DNA of 64,000 bases from Rhodanobacter sp. T12-5 (GTDB taxonomy: Bacteria; Pseudomonadota; Gammaproteobacteria; Xanthomonadales; Rhodanobacteraceae): the NCBI RefSeq assembly GCF_008329435.1, contig NZ_NPKN01000002.1, positions 496,001 through 560,000 of the forward strand, in the 5' to 3' direction. Every line of letters starts with the position of its first letter. The stretch's first letter is position 1. Positions 1 through 9,125 of the stretch are shown here, one piece after another. The notes beneath the pieces were generated by a model. The model did no database searches. It was not told where the DNA came from and worked only from the letters and a program-made list of their open reading frames with translations. Made by a program: the position numbers and the translations under genes.

Positions 1-107
1 TCACCACCGACGGCAAATTGATCTACCGGATCGAGGACGGCATCCCGGTCATGCTCCCCGAGGAAGGCATCGGAACCCTGCAACTGACCGACTTTCCGGC
101 GGCGTAA
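1..107 (+). CDS. Trm112 family protein (YcaR-like), 3' end only
   Basis: Only the last 34 codons are inside the window, read from base 3 to a TAA at 105-107. The tail reads DGKLIYRIEDGIPVMLPEE, which is the C-terminal half of the small Trm112/UPF0434 (YcaR) zinc-ribbon family. Members are about 60 residues long and bind metal or act as partners of methyltransferases. The zinc cysteines would lie upstream of the window, so they cannot be checked. The gene runs in the same direction as the DUF1631 gene that follows. Confidence 0.7.
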   Translation, partial: TTDGKLIYRIEDGIPVMLPEEGIGTLQLTDFPAA

Positions 108-226
108 GCCGCTGCGGCGCCCCCTGGCCACGGACGAATGACACGGATACCCGCTTTGGCTTATCGTTGCCGTCTGCGTGGTCCATTCCGGATTCCCCCG
201 CGCATCGCATTATGCAAGGTGCGGCG

Positions 227-2539
227 ATGAACGAAACCAGCGATTCACCCAGGGTCGTCAACTTGAGTCAGCGGCTGGATCCCGCCAGCGAGCGAGTCGG
301 CGGGCTCTTGAATGCCGTGCGCAGCATTGCGGGCAAGCGGTTGCAGCAGTGGATCGGCAACACGTTCGAACACGTCGACGATGCGCTGTTCGACCTGGCC
401 GAGAAGGCCGAGAACAACGCCGCCCAGATGCATTACTTCGATGGCATGCGCGAGGTGCGCAAGCGCCGCCCCACGGTGGAGCGCAACTTCCTGGGGGCGA
501 TCAGCCGCGACCTCGGCGAACTGGCTCATGCCCCGCAGCAGCAGGCTGTCCCGGCAACCGCGCCATCGCCATCGGGCGGCGTCGAGCTTTCGCTGGTCGC
601 CGACAACGAACTGGAAGAATCCCTGGCAATCACCAGCATGATCGGCAAGAACGAGTCACGGCTGTCGCGTGACCTGTTTGCGGTCAACCAACGGTTGTCG
701 GTGATCTGCGGCGGACACAAGATCGATGACGCCAGCAACCCGGTCGCACCGGCGATACTGTCGCAGGCTTTCCGGCAGGCCATGAACGAGCTCAGCGCTG
801 ACATGCGCGTCAAGCTGATCATCTACAAGCTGTTCGATCGCTACGTGCTGTCATCCCTGGAAGAACTCTATCAGGACATCAATACCGAACTGGTTCGCGC
901 CGGCGTGCTGCCACAGCTGCGGCACGAAATACGGCGCGGCAAGGACGCGAAAGGTACCGACTTCGCGGAGCAGGCGGCAGCCGCTGCCGCTGTCGCTGTC
1001 GCTGCGACCCAGGTTGAAGCAGGCGATATCCCGAACGACCTGCTGCAGACCCTGCACGCTTTGTTCAGTGCGCGCCGTGGCCCCTCGGCGGGCGCCGGCC
1101 GGGCAGGCGAGGGCCTGCATGCGGGTTCGCGCGGCCCGTCGCCCTCGGCCAACGAACTGCTCGGCGCACTCAGCGTGCTGCAAAGCCAGATCTCCAGTGC
1201 CGGGCCATTGTTGCCTGCGCAGGCAGACGATGCCGACGACCTGCGGCGCGAAGTCCTGCAGCTGAAGGGACAACTACTGAGCCAGATCGGCGCGCTGCGC
1301 GGCGAACGCCCGAGTCATGTGGCCACCATCGACGAGGACACGATCGACCTGGTCGGCATGCTGTTCGAGTTCATCCTTGAAGACCGCAACCTGCCCGCCC
1401 AGATGCAGGTATTGCTGGCGCGATTGCAGATCCCCTACCTCAAGGTGGCCATCCTCGACCGCAAGCTGTTCGCGCATCGCCAGCACCCCGCGCGCCGGCT
1501 GCTGGACGGCTTGGCCGAACAGGCCAAGAGCTGGTCCGAAGAATCCGATCGCGATCACCGCCTGCTTGAGAAAGTGAAGTCGATCGTCGATCAACTGCTG
1601 CACGATTTCGACGACGACCTGGACATCTTCGATCGCCTGCTGGTCGACCTGCAGCAATTCCAGGACATCAACAAGCGGCGCTCCGAGCTGGCCGAGCAGC
1701 GCGTGGCCGAATCCACTCGCGGTCGCGAGAAGCTCGAACAGGCGCGCCGCCGGGCCGCCCGCGAAATCCTCGACCGCATTGGTGATCAAAAATTGCCGCC
1801 GCTGGCACACGGCGTGCTCGCACGGGCCTGGGCGAACCATCTGGTGCTGACCCTGCTGCGACAGGGCGAGACCTCGCCCGAATTCAGGAACGCACTGCGT
1901 TTCATCGACGAGTTCATCGCCAGCACCCGTCCGGTGCGCAATGCCGAAGATCGCCAGCTGCTGAACTCCATGCGTCCCGGCATCGAGCGGGCGCTGCGCC
2001 TCGGGCTGGCCAATGTTGCGTTCCAGGAGCAGGACATCGAGCGACTGCTGAGCCAGTTGCGGACCTTCTATCGGCAGCAGCTCGGCGAAACCCTCGACGA
2101 AAACGAGGCCTCCGTTGTCGAGGAGGATGCCTCCATGCTGGCGATACCCGACAGCATCCAGCCGATCGTCGACAGCGAGGCTGACGACAGCACGGAGCCC
2201 GATGCCGTCACACTGTCGCCGGACAGCTCCGAATGGCTTCAGGTGCAGGCGCTGCAGCCCGGCACGTGGCTGGAGTTCAGCCTGACCGAGGACAATCTGA
2301 CTCGCGCCAAATTGTCCTGGATCAGCCCCATGAGCGGGCGTTACCTGTTCGTCAACCGGCGTGGCCTGAAGGTGGCTGATTATTCGCCGCAGGATCTGGC
2401 CATTCTGCTCGCCGACGGTCAGGCGCGCGTGCTCGCTGCCAACGCCCTGTTCGATCGTGCGATGACCGCCATCGTCGACAAGCTGAGCCAGCCCGACACG
2501 ACGCCGACAGCCACGAACACAGGCGCCGACGCCGAATGA
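227..2539 (+). CDS. DUF1631 domain-containing protein
   Basis: A 770-residue soluble protein matching the DUF1631 family of gamma- and betaproteobacteria (often mislabelled thymidine phosphorylase). The N-terminal part carries the family block around WIGNTFEHVDDALFDLAEKA. An Ala-rich linker lies near residues 240-270, followed by a long helical region. The last ~100 residues (SGRYLFVNRRGLKV) look beta-rich and may be a PilZ-like barrel, which is my inference. ATG 227 is chosen because AAGGTG sits 5 bases upstream; in-frame ATGs at 212 and 167 lack a ribosome site. Its stop overlaps the nadC start (ATGA). Function is unknown. Confidence 0.75.
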   Translation: MNETSDSPRVVNLSQRLDPASERVGGLLNAVRSIAGKRLQQWIGNTFEHVDDALFDLAEKAENNAAQMHYFDGMREVRKRRPTVERNFLGAISRDLGELAHAPQQQAVPATAPSPSGGVELSLVADNELEESLAITSMIGKNESRLSRDLFAVNQRLSVICGGHKIDDASNPVAPAILSQAFRQAMNELSADMRVKLIIYKLFDRYVLSSLEELYQDINTELVRAGVLPQLRHEIRRGKDAKGTDFAEQAAAAAAVAVAATQVEAGDIPNDLLQTLHALFSARRGPSAGAGRAGEGLHAGSRGPSPSANELLGALSVLQSQISSAGPLLPAQADDADDLRREVLQLKGQLLSQIGALRGERPSHVATIDEDTIDLVGMLFEFILEDRNLPAQMQVLLARLQIPYLKVAILDRKLFAHRQHPARRLLDGLAEQAKSWSEESDRDHRLLEKVKSIVDQLLHDFDDDLDIFDRLLVDLQQFQDINKRRSELAEQRVAESTRGREKLEQARRRAAREILDRIGDQKLPPLAHGVLARAWANHLVLTLLRQGETSPEFRNALRFIDEFIASTRPVRNAEDRQLLNSMRPGIERALRLGLANVAFQEQDIERLLSQLRTFYRQQLGETLDENEASVVEEDASMLAIPDSIQPIVDSEADDSTEPDAVTLSPDSSEWLQVQALQPGTWLEFSLTEDNLTRAKLSWISPMSGRYLFVNRRGLKVADYSPQDLAILLADGQARVLAANALFDRAMTAIVDKLSQPDTTPTATNTGADAE

Positions 2540-3393
2540 CCCAGGCTCCATCGTTTGCGCTGCCGGATGCCGCGCAGATCACCCAGGATGTCGAACGCGC
2601 CATCGCCGAAGACCTCGGCACGGGCGATGCCACCGCCGGTCTGTTGCCGGCCGACGGCCGGGCGCACGCCGAGCTGACCTGCCGGGATAATGCGGTGATT
2701 GCCGGCACGGCGTGGTTCGACGCCTGCTTTCGCCTGCTCGATCCCGCCGTTCAGATCGACTGGCGTGTCGGCGACGGCGACCGTACCGAGGCCGGCATGG
2801 TGATCTGTCGCCTGTCCGGTCACGCCCGTTCGCTGGTCACTGCGGAACGCCCCGCATTGAACTTCCTGCAGTTGCTGTCCGCCACGGCCACGCTGACCGC
2901 TGCCTACGTCGCTGCTGTCGCCGGTACCAACGTGCGCGTGCTGGATACCCGCAAGACCATTCCCGGGCTGCGTCTGGCGCAGAAGTACGCGGTGCGCTGC
3001 GGCGGTGGTCACAATCAGCGCATGGGGCTGTACGACGCCATCCTGATCAAGGAAAACCACATCATCGCTGCCGGCAGCATTGCTGCCGCGGTGCAGGCGG
3101 CACGGCAACAGCAGCCCGACCTGCTGCTCGAGGTCGAAGTGGAGAATCTCGACGAGCTGGCGCAGGCACTAGGGGCCGGTGCTGACCGGATCATGCTGGA
3201 CAACTTCGAGCCGGCACAGATGATCGAGGCAGTACGCCGCAGTGCCGGCCGCGTGCCGCTGGAGGCATCCGGCAACGTCGACCTGCATACGATCGGAGAA
3301 GTTGCCCGCACCGGCGTCGACTTCATTTCGGTCGGCGCCTTGACCAAGCACGTGCATGCAGTCGACCTGTCGCTACGACTGCAACTGGACTGA
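2536..3393 (+). CDS. nadC: Nicotinate-nucleotide pyrophosphorylase (quinolinate phosphoribosyltransferase)
   Basis: A 285-residue cytoplasmic enzyme that converts quinolinate plus PRPP to nicotinate mononucleotide, CO2 and PPi in de novo NAD synthesis. Visible family motifs are TRKTIPGLR (about 138-146), KYAVRCGGGHNQRMGL (about 150-165), KENH, and the C-terminal barrel segments EVEVENLDE, DRIMLDNF and EASGNV. Length is normal. The start ATG overlaps the stop of the DUF1631 gene by four bases, so translation is probably coupled. Confidence 0.96.
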   Translation: MTQAPSFALPDAAQITQDVERAIAEDLGTGDATAGLLPADGRAHAELTCRDNAVIAGTAWFDACFRLLDPAVQIDWRVGDGDRTEAGMVICRLSGHARSLVTAERPALNFLQLLSATATLTAAYVAAVAGTNVRVLDTRKTIPGLRLAQKYAVRCGGGHNQRMGLYDAILIKENHIIAAGSIAAAVQAARQQQPDLLLEVEVENLDELAQALGAGADRIMLDNFEPAQMIEAVRRSAGRVPLEASGNVDLHTIGEVARTGVDFISVGALTKHVHAVDLSLRLQLD

Positions 3394-3441
3394 GCTCGGC
3401 CAAACTTGCGCCTGGCCGGTCACGCCCACACACTGCAGGTG

Positions 3442-3843
3442 ATGAGCGACCTTTCCAACCTGTTGCTGCTGCTGGTGCTTGGCGCCATCGTCGGGCTCTG
3501 GCTGAAACTGAGCGTGGCCCGCGAGCGCGCCGTGCAGGAGGCGCGGCGACAATGCGCGCAACATGGCTTGCAGCTACTGGATGAAACCGTCGGCCTGCGC
3601 GGCTTGCGCCTGCGTCGGGTCAACGGTTTGCGCATGATCGAACGTGGCTACGGCTTCGAGGTCAGCATCGACGGCCATGACCGCGCACCCGGGCGCCTGT
3701 GGATGATCGGCAACGCGCTCACCAGCGTGAGCCTGCCGACGATCGAATATCTGCCGCCCGGCGAAGCGGTTGCCGCCACATTGCCGGCGCCGGCCAGCAA
3801 TGTCGTGCCGCTGCACCCGCGTCGGGACGACCGTTTGCACTGA
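3442..3843 (+). CDS. DUF3301 domain-containing membrane-anchored protein
   Basis: A 133-residue protein. One N-terminal membrane helix (about residues 5-22, LLLLLVLGAIVGLWLKL) is followed by a small soluble domain with the DUF3301 signature: ARRQCAQHGLQLLDETVGL, then LRRVNGLRMIERGYGFEVS. ATG 3442 is preferred over TTG 3406 because GCAGGTG lies just upstream and the membrane helix then starts the protein. The function of DUF3301 proteins is not known. It follows nadC by 48 bases and may be co-transcribed with it. Confidence 0.75.
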   Translation: MSDLSNLLLLLVLGAIVGLWLKLSVARERAVQEARRQCAQHGLQLLDETVGLRGLRLRRVNGLRMIERGYGFEVSIDGHDRAPGRLWMIGNALTSVSLPTIEYLPPGEAVAATLPAPASNVVPLHPRRDDRLH

Positions 3844-3933
3844 ACCGGGGCCTGGGGGCCTGGGCGGTAGAGAACCCCGCAGGCTCCGAACAACACCGTT
3901 CCGCACGCCTGGTCGAAACCGACGCTGCGACGG

Positions 3934-4389
3934 CTACTTGACCACCCGCAAATGAGGCGCGCCACGCTTCGGCTTGTCGCCACCCTCGTCGGCGCCCGGT
4001 GGCGTGGGTTCATCCACGGGATCCGGGCTGGACGGCGGCGGCGTGTCGCCACCCTCCTCGTCGACCGGAAACATCATGCCCTGCCCGTTTTCCTGCGCGT
4101 ACAGGGCCAATACCGCCTGTACCGGTATATGAATGGCCTGGCTGGCGCCCGAAAAGCGCGCCTGGAAACTGATCCATTCGTTGCCCAGGTCGAGATTCGC
4201 CACTGCCCGCATCGCCAGGTTGAGCACGACCTGACCGTTCTTGATCACCTGCGGCGGCACCCGGACGCCTTCGAAGCCGGCATCCACGAGCACATAAGGC
4301 GTCAGGTTGTTGTCGCTGATCCAGTCGTAGATCGCCCGCAACAGGTAGGGGCGATTGGAACTCATCGGCGTGGTTTCATTCTTGCTCAT
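3934..4389 (-). CDS. sspB: ClpXP protease specificity-enhancing factor SspB
   Basis: A 151-residue adaptor that binds ssrA-tagged peptides and tethers them to ClpXP for degradation. The conserved Sm-like core begins RPYLLRAIYDWISDNNLTPY and continues through the GVRVPPQVIKNGQVVLNL and FQARFSGA segments. A disordered Pro/Asp-rich linker follows, ending in a basic-hydrophobic tail (HLRVVK) that matches the ClpX-docking C-terminus of the family. The start overlaps the end of sspA by 14 bases, so the two genes form one operon. Confidence 0.93.
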   Translation of the reverse strand: MSKNETTPMSSNRPYLLRAIYDWISDNNLTPYVLVDAGFEGVRVPPQVIKNGQVVLNLAMRAVANLDLGNEWISFQARFSGASQAIHIPVQAVLALYAQENGQGMMFPVDEEGGDTPPPSSPDPVDEPTPPGADEGGDKPKRGAPHLRVVK

Positions 4390-5014
4390 GGAGTTGCCGC
4401 ATTGCGTTTTCCTGCTCGGTCATGCTGCGCGCAAAACCCTGACTATGGAACAGGCGTTCGCCGTAGTCGAGGATCGCCTTGCCTTCGCGGCCCAGTTCCA
4501 CGCCCAGCCAAGGCAGTCGCCAGATCACGGGCGCCACCAGGCAATCAACCAGGCTCATCTCCGGGTTGAGAAAGAACCTGGCCGCCTTGAACAGCGGCAG
4601 CGTGGACAGCAGTTTCTCACGCAGACGCTTGCGCGCCGCATCCGCCGGCCGGCCACCGGCGCGGATCTTGTCCACCTCCGTGAGCCAATCCTTCTCGATA
4701 CGCACCGCCGCAACCCGCAAGCGTGCACGTGACTGCGGGTCGATCGGCATCAGCGGCGGGTGAGGATAACGCTCATCGAGATATTCGCAGACCACCGAGG
4801 CATCGAACACGGTGAGATCGCGATCGACCAGAGTCGGCGTGCTGACATAGGGATTGAGATCGATCAGGTCTTCCGGCGGATGAGCCGGATCCACCAGTAC
4901 CCGTTCGTAGCTGACACCCTTGGCGGCGAGTACCAGCCGTGCGCGATGACACTGGATGTCATCGGCCGTGGTGTAGAGCGTCAGTACGGCACGCGAGCGA
5001 GCGCTTTGGACCAT
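4376..5014 (-). CDS. sspA: Stringent starvation protein A (GST-fold RNA polymerase-associated protein)
   Basis: A 212-residue protein with a glutathione-S-transferase fold. The N-terminal thioredoxin-like half contains LYTTADDIQCHRARLVLAAK and LNPYVSTPTLVDRDLTVFDA, and a helical C-terminal half follows. In E. coli, SspA binds RNA polymerase and supports acid and starvation survival rather than acting as a transferase. It lies 72 bases downstream of petC and directly upstream of sspB, the usual arrangement (petABC-sspA-sspB) in gamma- and betaproteobacteria. Confidence 0.93.
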   Translation of the reverse strand: MVQSARSRAVLTLYTTADDIQCHRARLVLAAKGVSYERVLVDPAHPPEDLIDLNPYVSTPTLVDRDLTVFDASVVCEYLDERYPHPPLMPIDPQSRARLRVAAVRIEKDWLTEVDKIRAGGRPADAARKRLREKLLSTLPLFKAARFFLNPEMSLVDCLVAPVIWRLPWLGVELGREGKAILDYGERLFHSQGFARSMTEQENAMRQLHEQE

Positions 5015-5086
5015 GCGCGATTCCTCATCGGTGAGACGACTGCGGCGGCTCGTGGCCGCCGCAGTCGGATGATGACGCCACCCGGC

Positions 5087-5848
5087 TCAGTGGACGTCCT
5101 TCCAGTATTCCTTCTTGAGCATGGCGGCAAGCAGGGTAAAGAACGCCAGGAACAGCAGCACCCAGATGCCATAGTGATGGCGCTCGAGCGCGGCCGGCTC
5201 GGAGGCGTATTCCAGGAAGTTGGTCAGATCGCGCGTCGCCTGCTGGAACTGGGCTGGCGTCAACTTGCCCGGCTGCGACAACACCAGCTTCTCCACCGCC
5301 GGATCCTCACCAACCTTGGCCGGCTTCATCTGTGCCGTCTGCAGGCCCTGCAACTCCCACAATGGAAACGGCATCGCCGCGTTCGGCAACACGGTGTTGT
5401 TCCAGCCGATCGGGCTGTGCGGATCGAGATAGAACGAATTGAGGTAGGTGTAGACCCAGTCGGCAGTCTTCGCGCTCACCTCCAGCGACAGATCCGGAGG
5501 AGCCTTGCCGAACCATTTGGTGGCCAACTCCGCCGGCATGTGCGAGATCACCGGGTCATCGAACCTGGCGCCGGTGAAGTTCAGGTTCTGCATCACCTCC
5601 TGTTCGGACAGGCCAAGGTCCTGGGCAATGCGCGAATAGCGCATGTACTTCAGCGAGTGGCAGCCGACGCAGTAGTTGAAGAACAGCCTGGCACCGCGCT
5701 GCAGCGAGGCCTGGTCCTGCACGTTGGTGCCGGCGTGGAGCAGCCCGCCGCCTTCTGCGGCATTCGCCGACACGCTGCCGACGATCAGACTGAACGCCAA
5801 CGCCACCGGGAAGATGTATCGCTTCATTAGCAGCTGCCGCTTAGTCAT
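5087..5848 (-). CDS. petC: Ubiquinol-cytochrome c reductase, cytochrome c1 subunit
   Basis: A 253-residue cytochrome c1 of the bc1 complex, which passes electrons from the Rieske protein to soluble cytochrome c. A signal peptide ends near ANAAEG (about residue 31). The heme-binding CVGCH is at 60-64 in FFNYCVGCHSLKYMRYSR. A C-terminal membrane anchor (GIWVLLFLAFFTLLAAMLKK) ends the protein. The start overlaps the petB stop by eight bases; an internal start at 5827 (MKRYIF) is possible and gives a shorter signal peptide. Third gene of petABC. Confidence 0.95.
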   Translation of the reverse strand: MTKRQLLMKRYIFPVALAFSLIVGSVSANAAEGGGLLHAGTNVQDQASLQRGARLFFNYCVGCHSLKYMRYSRIAQDLGLSEQEVMQNLNFTGARFDDPVISHMPAELATKWFGKAPPDLSLEVSAKTADWVYTYLNSFYLDPHSPIGWNNTVLPNAAMPFPLWELQGLQTAQMKPAKVGEDPAVEKLVLSQPGKLTPAQFQQATRDLTNFLEYASEPAALERHHYGIWVLLFLAFFTLLAAMLKKEYWKDVH

Positions 5849-7142
5849 GCGTCGTCACCCGTTCCGGAACCGGCTTGGTCTTCTCCCAGCCGAAGTGTGT
5901 GTAGGCCCAAAGGAATGCGAAGAAGCCGAAATAGATCAGGGTCATCAGGCGACCGAACGCGTTTTCGTACGTCGTGAGGTCGACGTTGCCGAACCACTCC
6001 GGGATCACCTCGGCCGTGATGCCCGCGCCGACCGCACCGAGGCCGAAGAACGACAGCACGAACAGGCCCAGCGCCACCTTGTAGCCGGTGCCGCGATAGC
6101 GGATCGACTTGACCTTGCCGCGGTCGAACCACGGCAGCAGGAACAGCACGGCGATGGCCCCGAACATCGCCAGCACGCCCCACACGGCGGTCCCGGCAAA
6201 CGACGGGATCATGCGCACGATCGCGTAGAACGGGGTGAAGTACCACACCGGCTTGATTTCCGCCGGAGTGACCAGGTTGTTGGCCATGATCGAGTTGTCA
6301 TGCTCCAGGAACCAGCCACCGAAGGTCGGCGCGAAGAAGATGATGAACGCAGCGATCAGCAGGAAGAAACCCACGCCAACCAGGTCCTTCACCGTGTAGT
6401 ACGGATGGAACGGAATGCCATCGCTTGGCTTCAGCGCATCCCAGCGGTTGCCCTTCGGGCCCTTCTTGATTTCCACGCCGTCGGGGTTGTTCGAACCCAC
6501 TTCGTGCAACGCGGCAATGTGCAGCACGACCAGTAGCAGCAGCACGATCGGCAGGGCGATGACGTGCAGTGCGAAGAAGCGGTTGAGCGTGGCGTCGGCA
6601 GGCAGGAAATCGCCCATGATCCATTCCACCAGCGTGCTGCCGATGACCGGAATGGTGCCGAACAACGACACGATCACCTTGGCGCCCCAGAACGACATGT
6701 TGCCCCACGGCAGCACGTAGCCCATGAAGGCCTCGGCCATCAGCACCAGGAAGATCAGCATGCCGAGCAGCCACACCAGCTCGCGCGGGCGCTTGTACGA
6801 GCCGTACATGATGCCGCGGAACATGTGCAGGAACACAACCACGAAGAACAGCGAGGCACCGGTGGAGTGCATGTAGCGGATCAGCCAGCCCCACTCCACG
6901 TCGCGCATGATGTACTGCACCGAGTCGAACGCACCTGCCGCGCTCGGGTTGTAGTTCATGGTGAGGAAGATGCCGGTGACGATCTGGTTGACCAGCACCA
7001 GCAGCGCCAGCGAACCGAAGTAGTACCAGAGGTTGAAGTTCTTCGGCGCGTAGTACTCGGTCATGTGCGCGCGGTACATCGGCATCATGCCGGGTGCGCG
7101 TTCGGTGACCCAGTCGCCGATATTCGTGAATACGTTGGCCAT
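5841..7142 (-). CDS. petB: Ubiquinol-cytochrome c reductase, cytochrome b subunit
   Basis: A 433-residue polytopic cytochrome b with two hemes and the quinol oxidation and reduction sites. The first heme-ligand helix holds HSTGASLFFVVVFLHMFRG, and the second holds HVIALPIVLLLLVVLHIAAL. The usual Qo-site PEWY is PVWY here (KPVWYFTPFYAIVR), a known variant in beta- and gammaproteobacteria. The length includes the extra C-terminal helix common in bacteria. Its start overlaps the petA stop by one base (TGATG). Confidence 0.97.
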   Translation of the reverse strand: MANVFTNIGDWVTERAPGMMPMYRAHMTEYYAPKNFNLWYYFGSLALLVLVNQIVTGIFLTMNYNPSAAGAFDSVQYIMRDVEWGWLIRYMHSTGASLFFVVVFLHMFRGIMYGSYKRPRELVWLLGMLIFLVLMAEAFMGYVLPWGNMSFWGAKVIVSLFGTIPVIGSTLVEWIMGDFLPADATLNRFFALHVIALPIVLLLLVVLHIAALHEVGSNNPDGVEIKKGPKGNRWDALKPSDGIPFHPYYTVKDLVGVGFFLLIAAFIIFFAPTFGGWFLEHDNSIMANNLVTPAEIKPVWYFTPFYAIVRMIPSFAGTAVWGVLAMFGAIAVLFLLPWFDRGKVKSIRYRGTGYKVALGLFVLSFFGLGAVGAGITAEVIPEWFGNVDLTTYENAFGRLMTLIYFGFFAFLWAYTHFGWEKTKPVPERVTTHD

Positions 7143-7747
7143 CAGCCAGCCTCCTTCGGATCCACGCCAATCTGGATGGTGGTGTCGTCAACGAAGTGAT
7201 ATGGCGGCACTTCGAGGTTTTTCGGTGCCGGCACGCCACTGAAAACACGACCGGCAAGGTCGTAGCGCGAGTGGTGGCAGGGGCAATAGAAACCGCCCTT
7301 CCAGTTCGGATCGAATGGCTCGGGCTTGATCTCCGGCACGAAGTTGGGCACGCAGCCCAGATGCGTGCAGATGCCCACGACCACCAGCCATTCCGGCTTG
7401 ATCGAACGCGCCTCGTTCTGCGCATATTTCGGCTGCTGTCCGGCCGACGCGCCGTTGGACTTGGGATCCACCAGGCGCGAGTCCACCTCGGGCAGCGTGG
7501 CCAGTTGCGCCGGCGTGCGGTTGACCACGAACACCGGCAGGCTGCGCCACGACACGGCCAGCATCTGGCCCGCCTCGATCTTGGCCAGCGATTGGGTGAC
7601 CGGAGCGCCAGCGGCCTTGGCGCGCGCGCTGGGTTCCCACGACTTGATGAAGGGCACAGCTGCCGACACGATTCCGATGCCACCAACCACCGCGGTGGTT
7701 GCTGTAAGGAAACGGCGGCGGCCGTGATCGACGACTTCGTTCGCCAT
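7142..7747 (-). CDS. petA: Ubiquinol-cytochrome c reductase, Rieske iron-sulfur subunit
   Basis: A 201-residue Rieske protein that accepts the first electron from ubiquinol. The twin-arginine segment GRRRFLTATT (residues 9-18) acts as Tat signal and membrane anchor. The [2Fe-2S] ligands are in CTHLGC (about 127-132) and CPCHHS (about 155-160). ATG 7747 is chosen because GGAGAGC lies six bases upstream and the Tat motif then sits in its normal place; an ATG at 7774 would add nine residues without a ribosome site. First gene of petABC-sspAB, divergent from the DegS-like gene. Confidence 0.96.
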   Translation of the reverse strand: MANEVVDHGRRRFLTATTAVVGGIGIVSAAVPFIKSWEPSARAKAAGAPVTQSLAKIEAGQMLAVSWRSLPVFVVNRTPAQLATLPEVDSRLVDPKSNGASAGQQPKYAQNEARSIKPEWLVVVGICTHLGCVPNFVPEIKPEPFDPNWKGGFYCPCHHSRYDLAGRVFSGVPAPKNLEVPPYHFVDDTTIQIGVDPKEAG

Positions 7748-7910
7748 CAGGCTCTCCGGTACTTGCAATGTCATGTCTGTGGTGGGGTTTGGGACCCCGC
7801 AAAAATCGCGTTAGTGTAGCGTCAGGCCCTGCCCCGTACAATAAACCGGATCATGGCGAGCCATTCGCCGCAGCATTCGCCACGAGATCGCCAGGACGCC
7901 TCCTTTCGAC

Positions 7911-9089
7911 ATGAAACACGCCGCTGGCACGCTTCTCTTCATCGCCCGCTTCGCCGTCCTCGGCCTGGCGATGGCTTTCGTCATCGGCATATTCTGGCCT
8001 GGAAGCGGCGAACGGCTACGCACACGATTCGGGCTGACGCAGCCGGCAGCGGTGCCGATCAGCCAGCCCCACGTCGGCAACGGCCCGGTTTCCTACGCGG
8101 ACGCGGTAGCTGCCGCCGCGCCATCGGTGGTCAATATCTACGCCAACCGGATCGTCACCGAACAAGCCATCCAGATGTACAACAACCCGGTGTTGCAGCA
8201 ACTGTTCGGTGGCCAGCCGACGACCTACCGGCACCGCGAGCAGACGCTTGGCTCGGGTGTGATCGTCAGCGCGCAGGGCCAGGGCTATGTGCTGACCAAC
8301 AACCACGTGATCGCCCACGCCACCGACATCCAGGTGCTGCTGTACGACGGGCGCATCGCCAAGGCAACCCTCGTCGGCGCGGACGAAGAGTCCGACCTGG
8401 CGGTACTGAAGATCGACGCCAGCAACCTGCCGGTGATCCATATGGCCACCCGGCAGCCCTTGCGCCCCGGCGACGTGGTGCTGGCGATCGGCAACCCGCT
8501 GGGACTCAACCAGACCGTCACCATGGGCATCGTCAGTGCGATCGGCCGGCAGCTGAGCAGCTCCAGTGCCGAGGCTTTCATCCAGACCGACGCAGCCATC
8601 AATCTCGGCAATTCAGGTGGCGCCCTGGTCAATGCCGAGGGCGAGCTGGTCGGTATCAACACGCTGCTGATCGGCAAGGCGGCCGGCGCCGAAGGGATCG
8701 GTTTTGCCATCCCGATCGCCACCGCCAGAAAAGTGCTCGATCAGATCATCGCCACCGGCCACGTGGTGCGCGGCTGGATCGGCGCCGATTACGCCTTCGT
8801 TCCGGTGGCTGCCAACAGTGGCCTGCCGGCGGCCGCCCGTGGCGCCCAGGTGACCGTGGTCTATCCCGGCGGCCCGGCGGCGCTGGCAGGCATCCAGCCA
8901 CGCGACATCCTGCTGCGCATCGGCAACGACGACATCCTCGACCCGGCCGATCTGCGCCGGCGCGAGGCCGCGCTCAAGCCCGGCAGCAAGGTGGAGGTTT
9001 CCGGCTTGCGCAACGGCAGCCCGTTCCATGTCGAACTCACCCTGGCGCAACGACCGACGATGAGTGCCGGCAACGCGTCGGATGACTGA
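7911..9089 (+). CDS. DegS/AlgW-like periplasmic serine protease with one PDZ domain
   Basis: A 392-residue trypsin-like (S1C) protease. One N-terminal membrane anchor (about 10-30) has no obvious cleavage site. The catalytic triad is His132 (TNNHVI), Asp162 (ESDLAVLK) and Ser235 (LGNSGGAL), followed by a single PDZ domain (about 275-385). A membrane anchor plus one PDZ fits DegS/AlgW, which cut RseA/MucA to start the sigma-E envelope stress response; a DegQ-type protease would have two PDZ domains. The role is inferred from architecture. Confidence 0.88.
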   Translation: MKHAAGTLLFIARFAVLGLAMAFVIGIFWPGSGERLRTRFGLTQPAAVPISQPHVGNGPVSYADAVAAAAPSVVNIYANRIVTEQAIQMYNNPVLQQLFGGQPTTYRHREQTLGSGVIVSAQGQGYVLTNNHVIAHATDIQVLLYDGRIAKATLVGADEESDLAVLKIDASNLPVIHMATRQPLRPGDVVLAIGNPLGLNQTVTMGIVSAIGRQLSSSSAEAFIQTDAAINLGNSGGALVNAEGELVGINTLLIGKAAGAEGIGFAIPIATARKVLDQIIATGHVVRGWIGADYAFVPVAANSGLPAAARGAQVTVVYPGGPAALAGIQPRDILLRIGNDDILDPADLRRREAALKPGSKVEVSGLRNGSPFHVELTLAQRPTMSAGNASDD

Positions 9090-9125
9090 GTAGCCCGCGC
9101 AGGCACCGCCGGAATCCGGCGCAGA

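Noticed and set aside
1274..2551. 425-codon open frame antisense to the DUF1631 gene
   Set aside because: High GC leaves long antisense frames; no family motif is seen and the plus-strand product is a recognised family.
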